DNA from: an uncultured Spirochaetaceae bacterium
GTDB lineage: Bacteria; Spirochaetota; Spirochaetia; Treponematales; Treponemataceae
Direction of reading: 5' to 3'
Assembly (NCBI GenBank): GCA_902778325.1
Contig: CACYWZ010000007.1
Coordinates: 1 to 64,000, forward strand
Length of the DNA stretch: 64,000 nucleotides
Of this stretch, positions 52,216 to 60,743 are shown in pieces; the stretch's first letter is position 1; every line of letters begins with the position of its first letter. Below the pieces are notes generated by a model. It made no database searches and was not told where the DNA came from. It saw nothing but the letters and a program-made list of their open reading frames with translations. Made by a program: the position numbers and the translations under genes.

Positions 52216-53322
52216 CTAACTCACGAGAGGAACGCAGCCATAAGGCGAATCTTCATAGTGAAGAACCTCGTCTATGCACTCTGCGGCTTTTGCAGAAATC
52301 GTGTGAAGGCGCACTCCGCTGCGTGAATCGACGATTACGAGCGGGTCGATGTATCTTCGCTTCACGGCAAGGTTGACGCAAAAATGTCCGTCGAGGGCGC
52401 TGTCGCTTCGCTTTATTTCCTTCATCGTCCTGAAGGTGCGGAAGTAGCGCGAGAAAAGATTCTCGTCGGCATTGTCGCTGTCTTTCATCTTCTGCGCTTC
52501 TGTCTCAAACTTCTTTATCAAATCGGCTTCTCCGAACTTGAAAAAATCCCGCTCACCGAGGATTTTGAGCTTGACCGCAAGCGAGCAGATGTCCGCAAGG
52601 AGCTGCATTGCAACTTTGTTTTCGTTTTTCTGAACCAAAATCCCGACATGGCAAAACTTTTTGCAATAGATTTCTGCGATTTCTTTTGTGCAAAAGCCAA
52701 GCTCCGGCTTTTTGTTCTCGTCGAGCATAAGAGATATGTCGTCGTAGACATCGCGGATTTCGTCCAAGTTCCAAGTGCCGTCCAACGCCATTCCTGACGG
52801 AAACATATACTCAAGGCGGTCGGCGCTCAGAGAGGGAATCTCGTTGTCGGCAACAGGATAGCGGTGATAATCGCCGACTTCTGTTGAGTAAAGTCCGTCG
52901 CTGTTCAAAATCATTCCCAAGTCCACGTCATCGCGGACCATAAAATCGTTTGCGCCTTCTGTCGCGACTTGTGTCAGCGCATCTCCCACGCGAAAGTCGC
53001 CGACGTGGCTGAACGCAGGTGTCGAGACGTCGTGCAGAAGAGCCGCGAGCGTTTGCTTTCGGCTTTTCGTGAAGTTCCACGTTATGAGCGCGACTGCGAC
53101 ACTGTGGTCAAAGCGCGAATAGAAAAAACGGTTGTTGAAAAGCGGCGTCCAATCCGTCCCGCACAAAAGCCCAACGCCTTTGAGACGGCTCAAAAGCTCA
53201 AGCGAAAAGTATTTGTCGATGAAATACGGATAATCGCTCGACAGAATCTTGTAGTATTCCTCGAGGTTATCGAACAACGGCTTTCCTCCGCAAAAATCCG
53301 TATTCTTGTCATTCTTTGTCAT
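52216..53322 (-). CDS. HD-domain phosphohydrolase
   Basis: 368 residues from the ATG at 53322 (GGGGGA site). The HD motif reads RFDHSVAVALITWNF then AALLHDVSTPAFSHVGD, giving the His, HD and later Asp (SADRLEYMF) of the metal-dependent phosphohydrolase family. Similarity to dGTPase/SAMHD1-like proteins is plausible from FSHVGD, but the substrate is unknown. It is the last gene of an operon with nth and mscS. The C-terminal third is unrecognised. Confidence 0.8.
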   Translation of the reverse strand: MTKNDKNTDFCGGKPLFDNLEEYYKILSSDYPYFIDKYFSLELLSRLKGVGLLCGTDWTPLFNNRFFYSRFDHSVAVALITWNFTKSRKQTLAALLHDVSTPAFSHVGDFRVGDALTQVATEGANDFMVRDDVDLGMILNSDGLYSTEVGDYHRYPVADNEIPSLSADRLEYMFPSGMALDGTWNLDEIRDVYDDISLMLDENKKPELGFCTKEIAEIYCKKFCHVGILVQKNENKVAMQLLADICSLAVKLKILGERDFFKFGEADLIKKFETEAQKMKDSDNADENLFSRYFRTFRTMKEIKRSDSALDGHFCVNLAVKRRYIDPLVIVDSRSGVRLHTISAKAAECIDEVLHYEDSPYGCVPLVS

Positions 53323-53390
53323 TCTGTCCCCCTTATATATCGCGCTCAAAACTTTAGCAGCATTCGTTTCAGGCGCACTATTCCTCTCTC

Positions 53391-54296
53391 TCAAACGTCC
53401 TTTGCAGGCTTTCCAAGCGCAAGCGCCTCAACTGCGGGGTCTTTCACAATGCACACGTTCATTCTGTTGTACGGGATTGTGATTCCGGCATTGTTGAAGC
53501 TCTCGTATATCGCGATAAATGCGGCATTTTTCGTCTCCCTGAAATCATCTTTGTTGAACCACACGGCAAGAACAAGCTCGATTCCGCTGTCGCCAAAACC
53601 ATTGAGCCAAGCGGCTGGCTCTGGGTCTTTGAGCACTGTCGGGCAATTGTCGCAAGCGTGACTGAGCGTGTCGAGCGCAAGGCGCAAATCTGTGTTGTAA
53701 TCAACGCTGACGCTGATTGTCATTCGGCGAATCGGGTGATAACTCGTGTTGATGAGGTTCGTGTTTATGATGTTTGAGTTCGGGATTCTGACCATCTGAT
53801 TGTCGAGTGTGTGAATCTGAACGCTCAAAAGATGGATTTCGTCAACGATGCCCGTAACGTCCCCGACTGTGATTAAATCGCCTATTTTCAACGATTTTTC
53901 GCTCAAAACGAAAACACCGCTGATTATGTTGCTGACGCTCGTCTGTGCCGCAAATCCGATTGCGACTCCAGCGACTCCGGCCGCTCCCCAAATTGCCGTG
54001 AACTTCACGCCAAAGAGCGAAAGAATGTACATAATGCAACTGAGATAAAAAACGTATTTTATAACGCGCTCTATTATTGCAGATGTGTTTTTCTTGAGTT
54101 TGTCTTCTGGGATTTGACGCAAAATATGCCGCGCAAGACGGTAAAGTCCAAAAAAAATACAAAGCACGACAACCGCGCAAATCAAATTAAAAAGTGTATC
54201 AAATGTAAGTTTTGACTTTATAAATTCCCAAGTTTCACTTGTCTGGTTTGTTATTTCGCTTCTTGCTTTTTGTACTGCATCGATGGCATCGTCCAT
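53391..54296 (-). CDS. MscS-family mechanosensitive channel
   Basis: 301 residues with three membrane segments. The pore helix is glycine/alanine-rich (AIWGAAGVAGVAIGFAAQT then SVSNIISGVF), as in MscS. The cytoplasmic part has the typical FEVGDLITV-like KIGDLITVGDVTGIVDEI and VRIPNSNIINTNLINTS. It releases solutes on hypo-osmotic shock. The start follows GGGAG and lies 2 bases after the nth stop, so it is co-transcribed with nth. Confidence 0.93.
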   Translation of the reverse strand: MDDAIDAVQKARSEITNQTSETWEFIKSKLTFDTLFNLICAVVVLCIFFGLYRLARHILRQIPEDKLKKNTSAIIERVIKYVFYLSCIMYILSLFGVKFTAIWGAAGVAGVAIGFAAQTSVSNIISGVFVLSEKSLKIGDLITVGDVTGIVDEIHLLSVQIHTLDNQMVRIPNSNIINTNLINTSYHPIRRMTISVSVDYNTDLRLALDTLSHACDNCPTVLKDPEPAAWLNGFGDSGIELVLAVWFNKDDFRETKNAAFIAIYESFNNAGITIPYNRMNVCIVKDPAVEALALGKPAKDV

Positions 54297-54298
54297 TT

Positions 54299-54943
54299 TT
54301 ATACTCCCTTGCTTTCAGATGAAAGGCAGATGTCGTTTATAAAGCACTTTGCGCAATCCCTTTTCCGCGCTTTGCAAACATAGCGCCCATGAAGCAAAAG
54401 CCAGTGATGAGCGTGAAGCAAATACTTTTTGTCGATGCACGCCATCAAGTCTTCTTCGACTTCCTCAGGCGTTTTTCCTGTCGAAAGTCCGATAAGCGGG
54501 CTTATCCGAAGAATGTGCGTATCAACGGGCATTGTCTCTTTTTTGAACGCCGCATTCAAAACAACGTTCGCTGTTTTTCGCCCGACACCAGGAAGGCTCA
54601 TCAATTCTTCCCGTGTTTGAGGAACAACTCCGCCGAAATCCGAAAGCAATTTTTGGCTCAAGGCGATTATGTTTTTCGCCTTGTTATTGTAAAGCCCGAT
54701 TGACCGAATGTAGTCAATCAAGGCTTTCTCCCCAAGATTTGCCATTTTCTCAGGGGTATCATAAAGCGTGAACAAAGTAGATGTCGCTTTGTTCACGCTC
54801 TTGTCTGTGGCTTGGGCGGACAAGACGACGGCAACAAGCAGTGTAAACGGATTTTTCCATTCAAGTTCACTTTTTGGATTAGGATTGTGCTTTTTGAAGC
54901 GCTCCATTATCTGCGTTACTTCTGCTTCGCTAAGAACCGTCAT
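54299..54943 (-). CDS. nth: Endonuclease III
   Basis: 214 residues. It has the helix-hairpin-helix LPGVGRKTANVVL with the catalytic Lys, the catalytic Asp in VDTHILRIS, and the [4Fe-4S] cysteines in CKARKRDCAKCFINDIC (C-x6-C-x2-C-x5-C). It excises oxidised pyrimidines. The residues after the catalytic Asp (RISPLIGLS) differ slightly from the usual RVSNRLGL. GGCGGAGGAG precedes the ATG. First gene of an operon with mscS. Confidence 0.95.
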   Translation of the reverse strand: MTVLSEAEVTQIMERFKKHNPNPKSELEWKNPFTLLVAVVLSAQATDKSVNKATSTLFTLYDTPEKMANLGEKALIDYIRSIGLYNNKAKNIIALSQKLLSDFGGVVPQTREELMSLPGVGRKTANVVLNAAFKKETMPVDTHILRISPLIGLSTGKTPEEVEEDLMACIDKKYLLHAHHWLLLHGRYVCKARKRDCAKCFINDICLSSESKGV

Positions 54944-54978
54944 ACTCCTCCGCCCGCGAAAGAAATTTCGTCCAAAAA

Positions 54979-56145
54979 TTATATCTCAGCTCTCAAAGCG
55001 TCGACTTTGTCTGTCTTTTCCCATGGGAACTCTGAGCGGCCAAAATGTCCGTAAGCCGCAGTTGCAGAGTAAATCGGGCGCTTCAAATCGAGCGTGCGAA
55101 TAATTCCCGCTGGCGTGCAATCGAAGACCTTCTTCACAGCAGTCTCGATTTTCTCAACAGGAGCTTTCTCGCTTCCGAATGTCTCGACCATGATTGAGAC
55201 AGGGAAAGGAACGCCGATAGCATAAGCGAGTTGCACTTCAGCTCTGTCTGCCAAATCCGCAGCAACGATGTTTTTTGCAATGTAGCGCGCCATGTATGCG
55301 CCAGAGCGGTCAACTTTGCTCGGGTCTTTTCCGCTGAAAGCGCCGCCTCCGTGTCGTCCCATTCCGCCATAAGTGTCAACGATAATCTTTCGTCCAGTAA
55401 GACCTGTGTCGCCGAAAGGTCCGCCGATTTCAAAGTTGCCAGTCGGATTGATGAAGAACTTTGTGTTCTCGTCCAAAAGTCCAGTCGGGTCAAGAACAGG
55501 GTGAATAATCTGCTTGATAATCGTCTCGCGAATCTGCTCCTGTGTGACCTCAGGACCGTGCTGATGGCTAATGACGACAGTATCGATTCTCTTCGGCGTG
55601 TGTCCCTCGTATTCAACCGTAACCTGTCCCTTTGCGTCAGGTCTGAGCCAGCCGAGAGTGCCGCTCTTTCTCAATTCAGTCGCTTTGAGCATAAGTTTGT
55701 GAGAGTACATAATCGGAGCTGGCATAAGCTCAGGCGTTTCCTTGCAAGCAAAGCCGAACATCATTCCCTGGTCGCCTGCGCCCTGCTGCCCCTCATACTC
55801 TTTCAAGCCCTTTCCAACGACGCCCTGATTTATATCCTTTGACTGCTCGTGAATCATATTCAAAACAGCCATAGAATCGCAATCCAAGCCATAAGCGGCA
55901 TTCGTGTATCCGATTTTGCGAGCAACACTGCGCGCAATGTCCTGCACATCAACGTAGCCATTCGTTGTAACCTCGCCGCCTACCAAAACAAGAGCGGTTG
56001 AAGCGAAAGTTTCTACTGCAACGTGGCTTTCCGGGTCATTTTTCAGACAAGCGTCCAGAATAGCATCAGAAATCTGGTCGCAAAGTTTGTCAGGATGTCC
56101 CTCTCCGACAGACTCAGAAGTAAAAAGATAATGTCTGTTGTCCAT
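54979..56145 (-). CDS. metK: S-adenosylmethionine synthetase
   Basis: 388 residues, full length. It has [52 protein letters not shown] and a conserved C-terminal [12 protein letters not shown]. It makes SAM from methionine and ATP. Upstream, a short hairpin GTATCT-TC-AGATAC sits directly before the GAGGAG site. A recognisable SAM riboswitch was not seen. It lies in the direction of the nth operon, 35 bases away, but may have its own transcript. Confidence 0.97.
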   Translation of the reverse strand: MDNRHYLFTSESVGEGHPDKLCDQISDAILDACLKNDPESHVAVETFASTALVLVGGEVTTNGYVDVQDIARSVARKIGYTNAAYGLDCDSMAVLNMIHEQSKDINQGVVGKGLKEYEGQQGAGDQGMMFGFACKETPELMPAPIMYSHKLMLKATELRKSGTLGWLRPDAKGQVTVEYEGHTPKRIDTVVISHQHGPEVTQEQIRETIIKQIIHPVLDPTGLLDENTKFFINPTGNFEIGGPFGDTGLTGRKIIVDTYGGMGRHGGGAFSGKDPSKVDRSGAYMARYIAKNIVAADLADRAEVQLAYAIGVPFPVSIMVETFGSEKAPVEKIETAVKKVFDCTPAGIIRTLDLKRPIYSATAAYGHFGRSEFPWEKTDKVDALRAEI

Positions 56146-56148
56146 TTT

Positions 56149-56172
56149 TTCTCCTCGTATCTGAAGATACTG
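56149..56172 (-). promoter_or_regulatory. Hairpin abutting the metK ribosome-binding site
   Basis: On the minus strand the 14-nt hairpin GTATCTTCAGATAC ends immediately before GAGGAG and the ATG. It might modulate ribosome access. No larger riboswitch fold was recognised. Confidence 0.35.
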
Positions 56173-56295
56173 AAAATCTTGAAAGTTGCGCTTCTAAAAA
56201 TCTCCAAAACCCAACAAATTTCGAGATTTTAATCTAATTTTTATGTACGAAACTTTCGCTTTATAGTATACTACAAATATCAAAATTAGCAACCG

Positions 56296-56312
56296 CCCAC
56301 CACACAAGTGGG
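56296..56312 (+). promoter_or_regulatory. Hairpin before the CBM48 gene
   Basis: CCCAC (56296-56300) and GTGGG (56308-56312) form a 5-bp stem with a 7-nt loop, ending 5 bases before the AAGGAG site. It may affect translation of the next gene. Confidence 0.35.
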
Positions 56313-56328
56313 GATAAAGGAGTTTTCT

Positions 56329-56676
56329 ATGGCTTTGAAAAAGTCGTTTTCGAAGGACAAAACGGAATGCACTGTAACCTTTACAGTGTCTCAGGAAGCC
56401 GCACATGGTGCTGAGCAAATCACCATCGCAGGCGATTGGAACAATTGGAGCAGCACAGAGAATCCTTTGAAGAAAGGAAAAGACGGCTCTTTTTCTATAA
56501 AGGTCAAACTGCCTGCTGGAAGGGAATATCAGTTCAGATATCTCCTAGACGGAAAAAACTGGGAAAACGAATGGGAAGCTGACAAATACATTCCAGCGCC
56601 ATTCAGCCACACAGATAACTCTGTGGTCGAGTGTTACGTCCCAGAAAAAGCCGAAAAGAAATCTGCAAAGAAATAA
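56329..56676 (+). CDS. CBM48/AMPK-beta-like glycogen-binding protein
   Basis: 115 residues from the ATG at 56329 (AAAGGAG site). A single carbohydrate-binding domain of the isoamylase-N/AMPK-beta type is shown by ITIAGDWNNWSSTENPLKK and YQFRYLLDGKNWENEWEADK, with the conserved Trp residues and Asn. Basic C-terminal tail (EKAEKKSAKK). It probably binds alpha-glucan or serves as a scaffold for a glycogen enzyme; no such enzyme lies nearby. There is no signal peptide. Confidence 0.88.
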   Translation: MALKKSFSKDKTECTVTFTVSQEAAHGAEQITIAGDWNNWSSTENPLKKGKDGSFSIKVKLPAGREYQFRYLLDGKNWENEWEADKYIPAPFSHTDNSVVECYVPEKAEKKSAKK

Positions 56677-56811
56677 ACAAGTCTTTCGGATTTTCTTACT
56701 TTCAAAAACTTCTATTATTATTAACTCTTTTCCATTGAAAAATGAAAATCCTGAAAGCACGCGTGTTTTTCAGGATTTGTTTTTCTTGTCTTTTTCACTT
56801 TTCAAAGTCAA

Positions 56812-57035
56812 ATCCTTGCTCCCACGCACTCACTTTTCGTTGGGGAGTTCTTGGGAGTGCTCCAAAGGCTTCCCTAAGTGATTTTCTTGTCGAGGGAGTG
56901 CTCCAAAGGCTTGCTTTTTTGTTAGGGAAGGCTTTTCCATTCTCCCAATAGAATCTTTTTCTTTAGGGAACGCTTGGGAGTGCTCCCACGAGCCAAAAAC
57001 AAAAATTTTGCTCTTTGGAGCGCTCCCACAAGCAA
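56812..57035. repeat. 41-bp tandem array 9 (GGGAGTGCTCC heads)
   Basis: Near-palindromic heads GGGAGTGCTCC at 56853, 56894, 56976 and 57017 (steps 41, 82, 41), with degenerate copies at 56812 and 56935. Tails include AAAGGCTTCCCTAAGTGATT. It is the least regular array. With short flanks it fills the 434-base gap between the CBM48 and rsmE genes. Confidence 0.75.
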
Positions 57036-57072
57036 AATCACTTTTTATGGCGCGCTTTATTCTAATCCCGTA

Positions 57073-57101
57073 TTGAAAACCGCGCATTTTCACGCTATTA
57101 T
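57073..57101 (+). promoter_or_regulatory. rsmE promoter
   Basis: TTGAAA (57073-57078), a 17-nt spacer and TATTAT (57096-57101). The ATG at 57111 follows 9 nt later without a ribosome-binding site, so the message would have a leader of 0-3 nt. Confidence 0.6.
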
Positions 57102-57110
57102 TTTATCGAA

Positions 57111-57839
57111 ATGAACATCTGCCTTTTTTCTGCTGACGAAGTTGCGTCAGGACGGCTTTGCGCTTCCGATGAGCGCGCGCAGCACATTATAAAAATCCTT
57201 CACAAAGTTTCAGGAGACATGTTTTCTGCTGGCATTATCGGCGGCAAAGCGGGGAGCGCTCTCATCACTGCGATAAACGACGGGGAAATATCGTTTTCAT
57301 TCACGCCTGAAAGCGACGGCAAGAGTCTTTATCCGCTTGATTTAATTATTGGCTTTCCGCGCCCGATTCAGTTGAAGCGGCTTTTGCGCGACGCTGCGGG
57401 CTTGGGCGTTCGCTCGGTGCATCTTACGGGAACGCAACTCGGCGAGAAATCGTATTTGCAAAGCAATGTCGTAAAAGACGGAGGCGCTCAAAAAATGCTT
57501 CTTGACGGCACTGTTCAAGCGGCAAGCACGCATGTTCCGTCTCTTTTTGTGCATGAAAATCTCAGAGCGTGTCTTTGCGAAGTGAGCGCAGAGGAAAAGA
57601 TTGCTCTCGACAATGTCGGCGCTTCAACTTCACTTTTATCTCTTTCACAAAAGATAAAGGGTGCGAAAAGTGTTGTTGCAGCAATCGGAAGCGAGCGAGG
57701 GTGGAGCGAGGAGGAGCGGAATCTTCTTGAGAGAGAAGGCTTTGTGCGCGCCTCGATGGGAAAGAGAGTCTTGCGAACGGAGACGGCTGCGACTGTGGCG
57801 ATGAGTCTTATTCTTGGCGAAATGGGATTTTTGGATTAA
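57111..57839 (+). CDS. rsmE: 16S rRNA m3U1498 methyltransferase
   Basis: 242 residues. The SPOUT-fold C-terminal signature is clear: AIGSERGWSEEE, and SMGKRVLRTETAATVAM forming the trefoil knot. The N-terminal PUA-like part starts MNICLFSADE. It methylates U1498 in 16S rRNA. First gene of a run (metallopeptidase, secreted protein, rsmG) with very short gaps, likely an operon. Confidence 0.93.
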   Translation: MNICLFSADEVASGRLCASDERAQHIIKILHKVSGDMFSAGIIGGKAGSALITAINDGEISFSFTPESDGKSLYPLDLIIGFPRPIQLKRLLRDAAGLGVRSVHLTGTQLGEKSYLQSNVVKDGGAQKMLLDGTVQAASTHVPSLFVHENLRACLCEVSAEEKIALDNVGASTSLLSLSQKIKGAKSVVAAIGSERGWSEEERNLLEREGFVRASMGKRVLRTETAATVAMSLILGEMGFLD

Positions 57840-57854
57840 ACGGGAGTAAAAGAA

Positions 57855-58664
57855 ATGGATAACGAGACAATAAAAGCACATCTTCTTGAAATTGAGGAGT
57901 CAAAACTAGATTTTACTGTTACTCTGACTGGAAAGGAAAGCAAAAGAGTGAACGGGCTTTACAAGCCTGAAACACGCGAGATTCTTTTGCACAACAAGAA
58001 CTTTCAGGACGACAACGAGCTCATGTACACGGCTATTCACGAATATACGCATCATCTTATCAACGAAAAGGCGATAGAAGAGGCGAACGGGAAAGAGCCG
58101 CTCAAGCAATCAAGGGTGCATAACACAGAATTTTGGGCACGCTTCCACTCTCTTTTGGACATCGCTGAGGAAAAGGGCTTTTACAAGATGGATATGACGG
58201 TCTCGCCTGAGCTTGAAAAACTCACTTCTGAAATCAAAACAGAATATCTTGAGGCAAACGGAAAACTCATGGTTGCTTTTGGAAAAAAGCTTGCCGAGGC
58301 GCATCGACTTTGCGAGGAGGCTCATGTTCGCTACGAGGACTATCTTGACCGCGTTTTGCGTCTTCCGCGCACTGCGGCGGCTTCAATCACAAAGGTTTCG
58401 GTTGTTCCTGTCAATCCTGCGCTCGGCTTTGAAAATATGAAGCTCATCTCATCGATAAAGGAAAGCGAAGACCGCGCAAAAGCCGAAGAAATGCTTTCGA
58501 ATGGAAAAAGTGCCGAAACTGTCCGAGAACTTATGAAGAGAAAATCAAAAGGCGAAGACGACCAAAAGGAGCGTCTTGAAAAGGAAAAGAATCGTCTGAC
58601 AAAAACAATCAGCGAACTTGAACATCGTCTCGAAATTGTGGAGGAACATCTTGCAAGCCTGTAA
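57855..58664 (+). CDS. Zinc-metallopeptidase-like protein
   Basis: 269 residues. The zinc site HEYTHHL near residue 62 (HExxH) is followed by HNTEFWARFH, giving the third ligand as in SprT-like or minigluzincin folds. The C-terminal half is a long helical region, with a final coiled coil (SELEHRLEIVEEHLASL). The substrate is unknown. Its end overlaps the next gene by 14 bases. No signal peptide, so cytoplasmic. Confidence 0.75.
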   Translation: MDNETIKAHLLEIEESKLDFTVTLTGKESKRVNGLYKPETREILLHNKNFQDDNELMYTAIHEYTHHLINEKAIEEANGKEPLKQSRVHNTEFWARFHSLLDIAEEKGFYKMDMTVSPELEKLTSEIKTEYLEANGKLMVAFGKKLAEAHRLCEEAHVRYEDYLDRVLRLPRTAAASITKVSVVPVNPALGFENMKLISSIKESEDRAKAEEMLSNGKSAETVRELMKRKSKGEDDQKERLEKEKNRLTKTISELEHRLEIVEEHLASL

Positions 58665-59577
58665 AATAATCACAGCAATCTCAGTTTTGGCGGCGCTTTG
58701 TAGCGCTTTTGGACAAGGAAGCACTTCTGCGCCTTCTATGCCTGTATCGCCATCTATGCCAGAGATGCCGAGCGTGTCGATTCCGACTTTCAGCGACACA
58801 TTCTATTCTCCTGGGTTTAACACGACAAAAACAAAGAAAAACACTCAAAGCACTGCCGAGGCGGTTACGACAGAAAAAAAGAGAGCGGAAAACACGCTTT
58901 CTGATTCGTCAAAATCAAATGTTCAGCTTTCTCTTTCGGCAACGGACATTTCGTCGCTCGGAAATATGGGGCTTTTGAGTCATTTGACAAGCACTTCGGA
59001 CGCTGGAGCGTCGTCAACGACAACGGCGCTTTTGCAGCAAATTCTTTCGGAACTTGCTGACTTGAAAAAGCAGGTTGCCGAAACGCAAGCGGCTCTGAAA
59101 TCGCAGAAAATCATCACGACTGCGGAAGACTCATCTTCTCAGGGCACTGTGCAAACAGAGAATGTCGCGCCAAGCATCGACGAAAAGCAAGAAAACTTAG
59201 TTCCAAAATCAGCAGCGTCGCTTCTTCGCTTCACGGTCAACGGCTACAGTCTTATCTCAACATGCCGCACTGTTTATGTCAGCGAAAAGCAAGCGGACGG
59301 CTCTTTTCTTGTGACAGGCGACAGGCGCTATATTTCAAACGGAACTTTCTTCACGGAGACGTTCTATCTTCTTTTCCGCCCGTCTGGAGCGAAAAACGGA
59401 ACTGAAACATACACGGTTGCCGCAAGTGTTTCGCAGGCAACGCCAAATCCGTATTCTTATGTTTACCGCCTTTCTGAGCGGCAAGGGCTTTCTGCTTCAA
59501 GAACAGGAAATCTCGTCGCGCTCATTGATTCAGGCGACAGATGGAACGTAGATTTGCTTTTGGACATCGGAGAATAA
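58651..59577 (+). CDS. Secreted hypothetical protein
   Basis: 308 residues from a TTG at 58651, chosen because GGAGG lies exactly 6 nt before it; the longer frame begins at a TTG without a site. A signal peptide (about 1-22, ITAISVLAALCSAFG) is followed by a Pro/Ser-rich segment (SAPSMPVSPSMPEMPS), a Ser/Thr-rich stretch with a coiled coil (about 130-155) and a beta-rich domain (LLRFTVNGYSLISTCRTVYV, YRLSERQGLSASRTGN). Not recognised. It probably lies in the periplasm or outer membrane. Confidence 0.7.
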   Translation: MQACKIITAISVLAALCSAFGQGSTSAPSMPVSPSMPEMPSVSIPTFSDTFYSPGFNTTKTKKNTQSTAEAVTTEKKRAENTLSDSSKSNVQLSLSATDISSLGNMGLLSHLTSTSDAGASSTTTALLQQILSELADLKKQVAETQAALKSQKIITTAEDSSSQGTVQTENVAPSIDEKQENLVPKSAASLLRFTVNGYSLISTCRTVYVSEKQADGSFLVTGDRRYISNGTFFTETFYLLFRPSGAKNGTETYTVAASVSQATPNPYSYVYRLSERQGLSASRTGNLVALIDSGDRWNVDLLLDIGE

Positions 59578-59579
59578 AA

Positions 59580-60263
59580 ATGGGAAAATTGGAAGACGGA
59601 ATTGCAAAGATAGGATTTACGGGCGAAAAAGCAGCCGAGATTCAGCGAAAGATGGACGCTTACATAAAGGAAATCCAGATTTTCAACAAGACTGCAAATC
59701 TCGTCGGCACAGATGATTACGATGAACTTGCTGTAAATCATGTTTTGGATTGTCTTTCGGGTGCGCCACATTTTGAGAAAATCGCCGAAGAAGCAAAAAA
59801 AAATCTTGGCGTCAGTAAACTTGTTGCAGGCGATTTTGGCTCAGGCTCAGGCTTTCCTGGTCTTGTTCTTGCCTCGGTTTTTCCAGAAATCGATTTTGTC
59901 TTGATTGAGCGCATGAAAAAAAGATGCGCCTTTCTTGAAAGCACAGCGGCTGTTCTTGGGCTAAAAAACGTGACGGTGGTGAACAAAAACGCAGAGCAAA
60001 TCAAGAAAAAAAGCCTTGATATTGCGACATTCCGTGCTTTCCGACCGCTAACACTCGATATGACAAAAACAATCCTTTGTGCGCTTAAAATCGGAGGCAT
60101 TGTTGCAGCCTATAAGGCGCGAAGTGAAAAAATCGAAGCCGAGATGGAAGGAATAAAAGAGCTTGTTCCGTCGTTTGAAAAAATCCCTCTTTGCGTTCCG
60201 TTCCTCACTGAAAACACAGAAGAAGTTCGCGAGCGCAATTTGGTAATCTTTCGAAAATCGTGA
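59580..60263 (+). CDS. rsmG: 16S rRNA m7G527 methyltransferase
   Basis: 227 residues. Motif I DFGSGSGFPGLVLA and the following VLIERMKKRCAFLES identify RsmG, with FNKTANLVG at the N-terminus and TFRAFRPL as the usual ASRA-like segment. It methylates G527 in 16S rRNA; its loss gives streptomycin resistance in other bacteria (family knowledge). A GGAGA site is used. Only 2 bases separate it from the preceding gene. Confidence 0.94.
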   Translation: MGKLEDGIAKIGFTGEKAAEIQRKMDAYIKEIQIFNKTANLVGTDDYDELAVNHVLDCLSGAPHFEKIAEEAKKNLGVSKLVAGDFGSGSGFPGLVLASVFPEIDFVLIERMKKRCAFLESTAAVLGLKNVTVVNKNAEQIKKKSLDIATFRAFRPLTLDMTKTILCALKIGGIVAAYKARSEKIEAEMEGIKELVPSFEKIPLCVPFLTENTEEVRERNLVIFRKS

Positions 60264-60286
60264 TTTTTGAGCAAACGCTATGCGCC

Positions 60287-60315
60287 TTGACGCAATGAGC
60301 AAAAAAAGCCATACT
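60287..60315 (+). promoter_or_regulatory. Promoter of the PilZ gene, predicted leaderless
   Basis: TTGACG (60287-60292), a 17-nt spacer and CATACT (60310-60315), exactly 7 nt before the ATG at 60323. No ribosome-binding site. Confidence 0.65.
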
Positions 60316-60322
60316 TTTTTAT

Positions 60323-60718
60323 ATGACAGAAGCTAGAAAAGACATTCGCTTTGAGGAAATAGGGCGTGTTGAAGCGCCAGAAATCTGCTCATTGCCGGGC
60401 GTTCTTGAAGACATCAGCATCAGCGGTTGCCGCGTGCGCTTTCCAGTTCCAATCGAATTGAGTACAGAAGACGAAGATAGAGAATACGAACTGAAAATCT
60501 ATCCGTCAAGGCAAAGCGCTGACGAAATTGAGCTTTTGTGTACGCCGTGTTGGGTGAAAAACGAGAACAACGAAAGTGCAGAAGCATCTCTTGGCTTCAA
60601 AATCCTACATTCGCCTGGAACTCAGCAACTTGAACACTATATCAAAGAGTTGAAAACAGAAAGCATTCAAGACGAATCTGTTTTTAAAATCGAAGAACCA
60701 GAATACAGTTTTATATAA
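60323..60718 (+). CDS. PilZ-domain c-di-GMP receptor
   Basis: 131 residues, a single PilZ domain. The N-terminal RxxxR (RKDIR, residues 5-9) and the DxSxxG motif (DISISGCRV, residues 31-36) together bind c-di-GMP. A beta-barrel follows (LLCTPCWVKNENNESAEASLGFKI) with a helical acidic tail. It is a plausible receptor for the two c-di-GMP enzymes of the window. The following rRNA methyltransferase gene lies 25 bases downstream. Confidence 0.92.
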   Translation: MTEARKDIRFEEIGRVEAPEICSLPGVLEDISISGCRVRFPVPIELSTEDEDREYELKIYPSRQSADEIELLCTPCWVKNENNESAEASLGFKILHSPGTQQLEHYIKELKTESIQDESVFKIEEPEYSFI

Positions 60719-60743
60719 ATACTTAAAACCACGGAAAATCCCT

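Noticed and set aside
56146-56310. SAM riboswitch upstream of metK
   Set aside because: No SAM-I, SAM-II or SAM-IV consensus elements were found by eye on the minus strand; only a small hairpin next to the ribosome-binding site.
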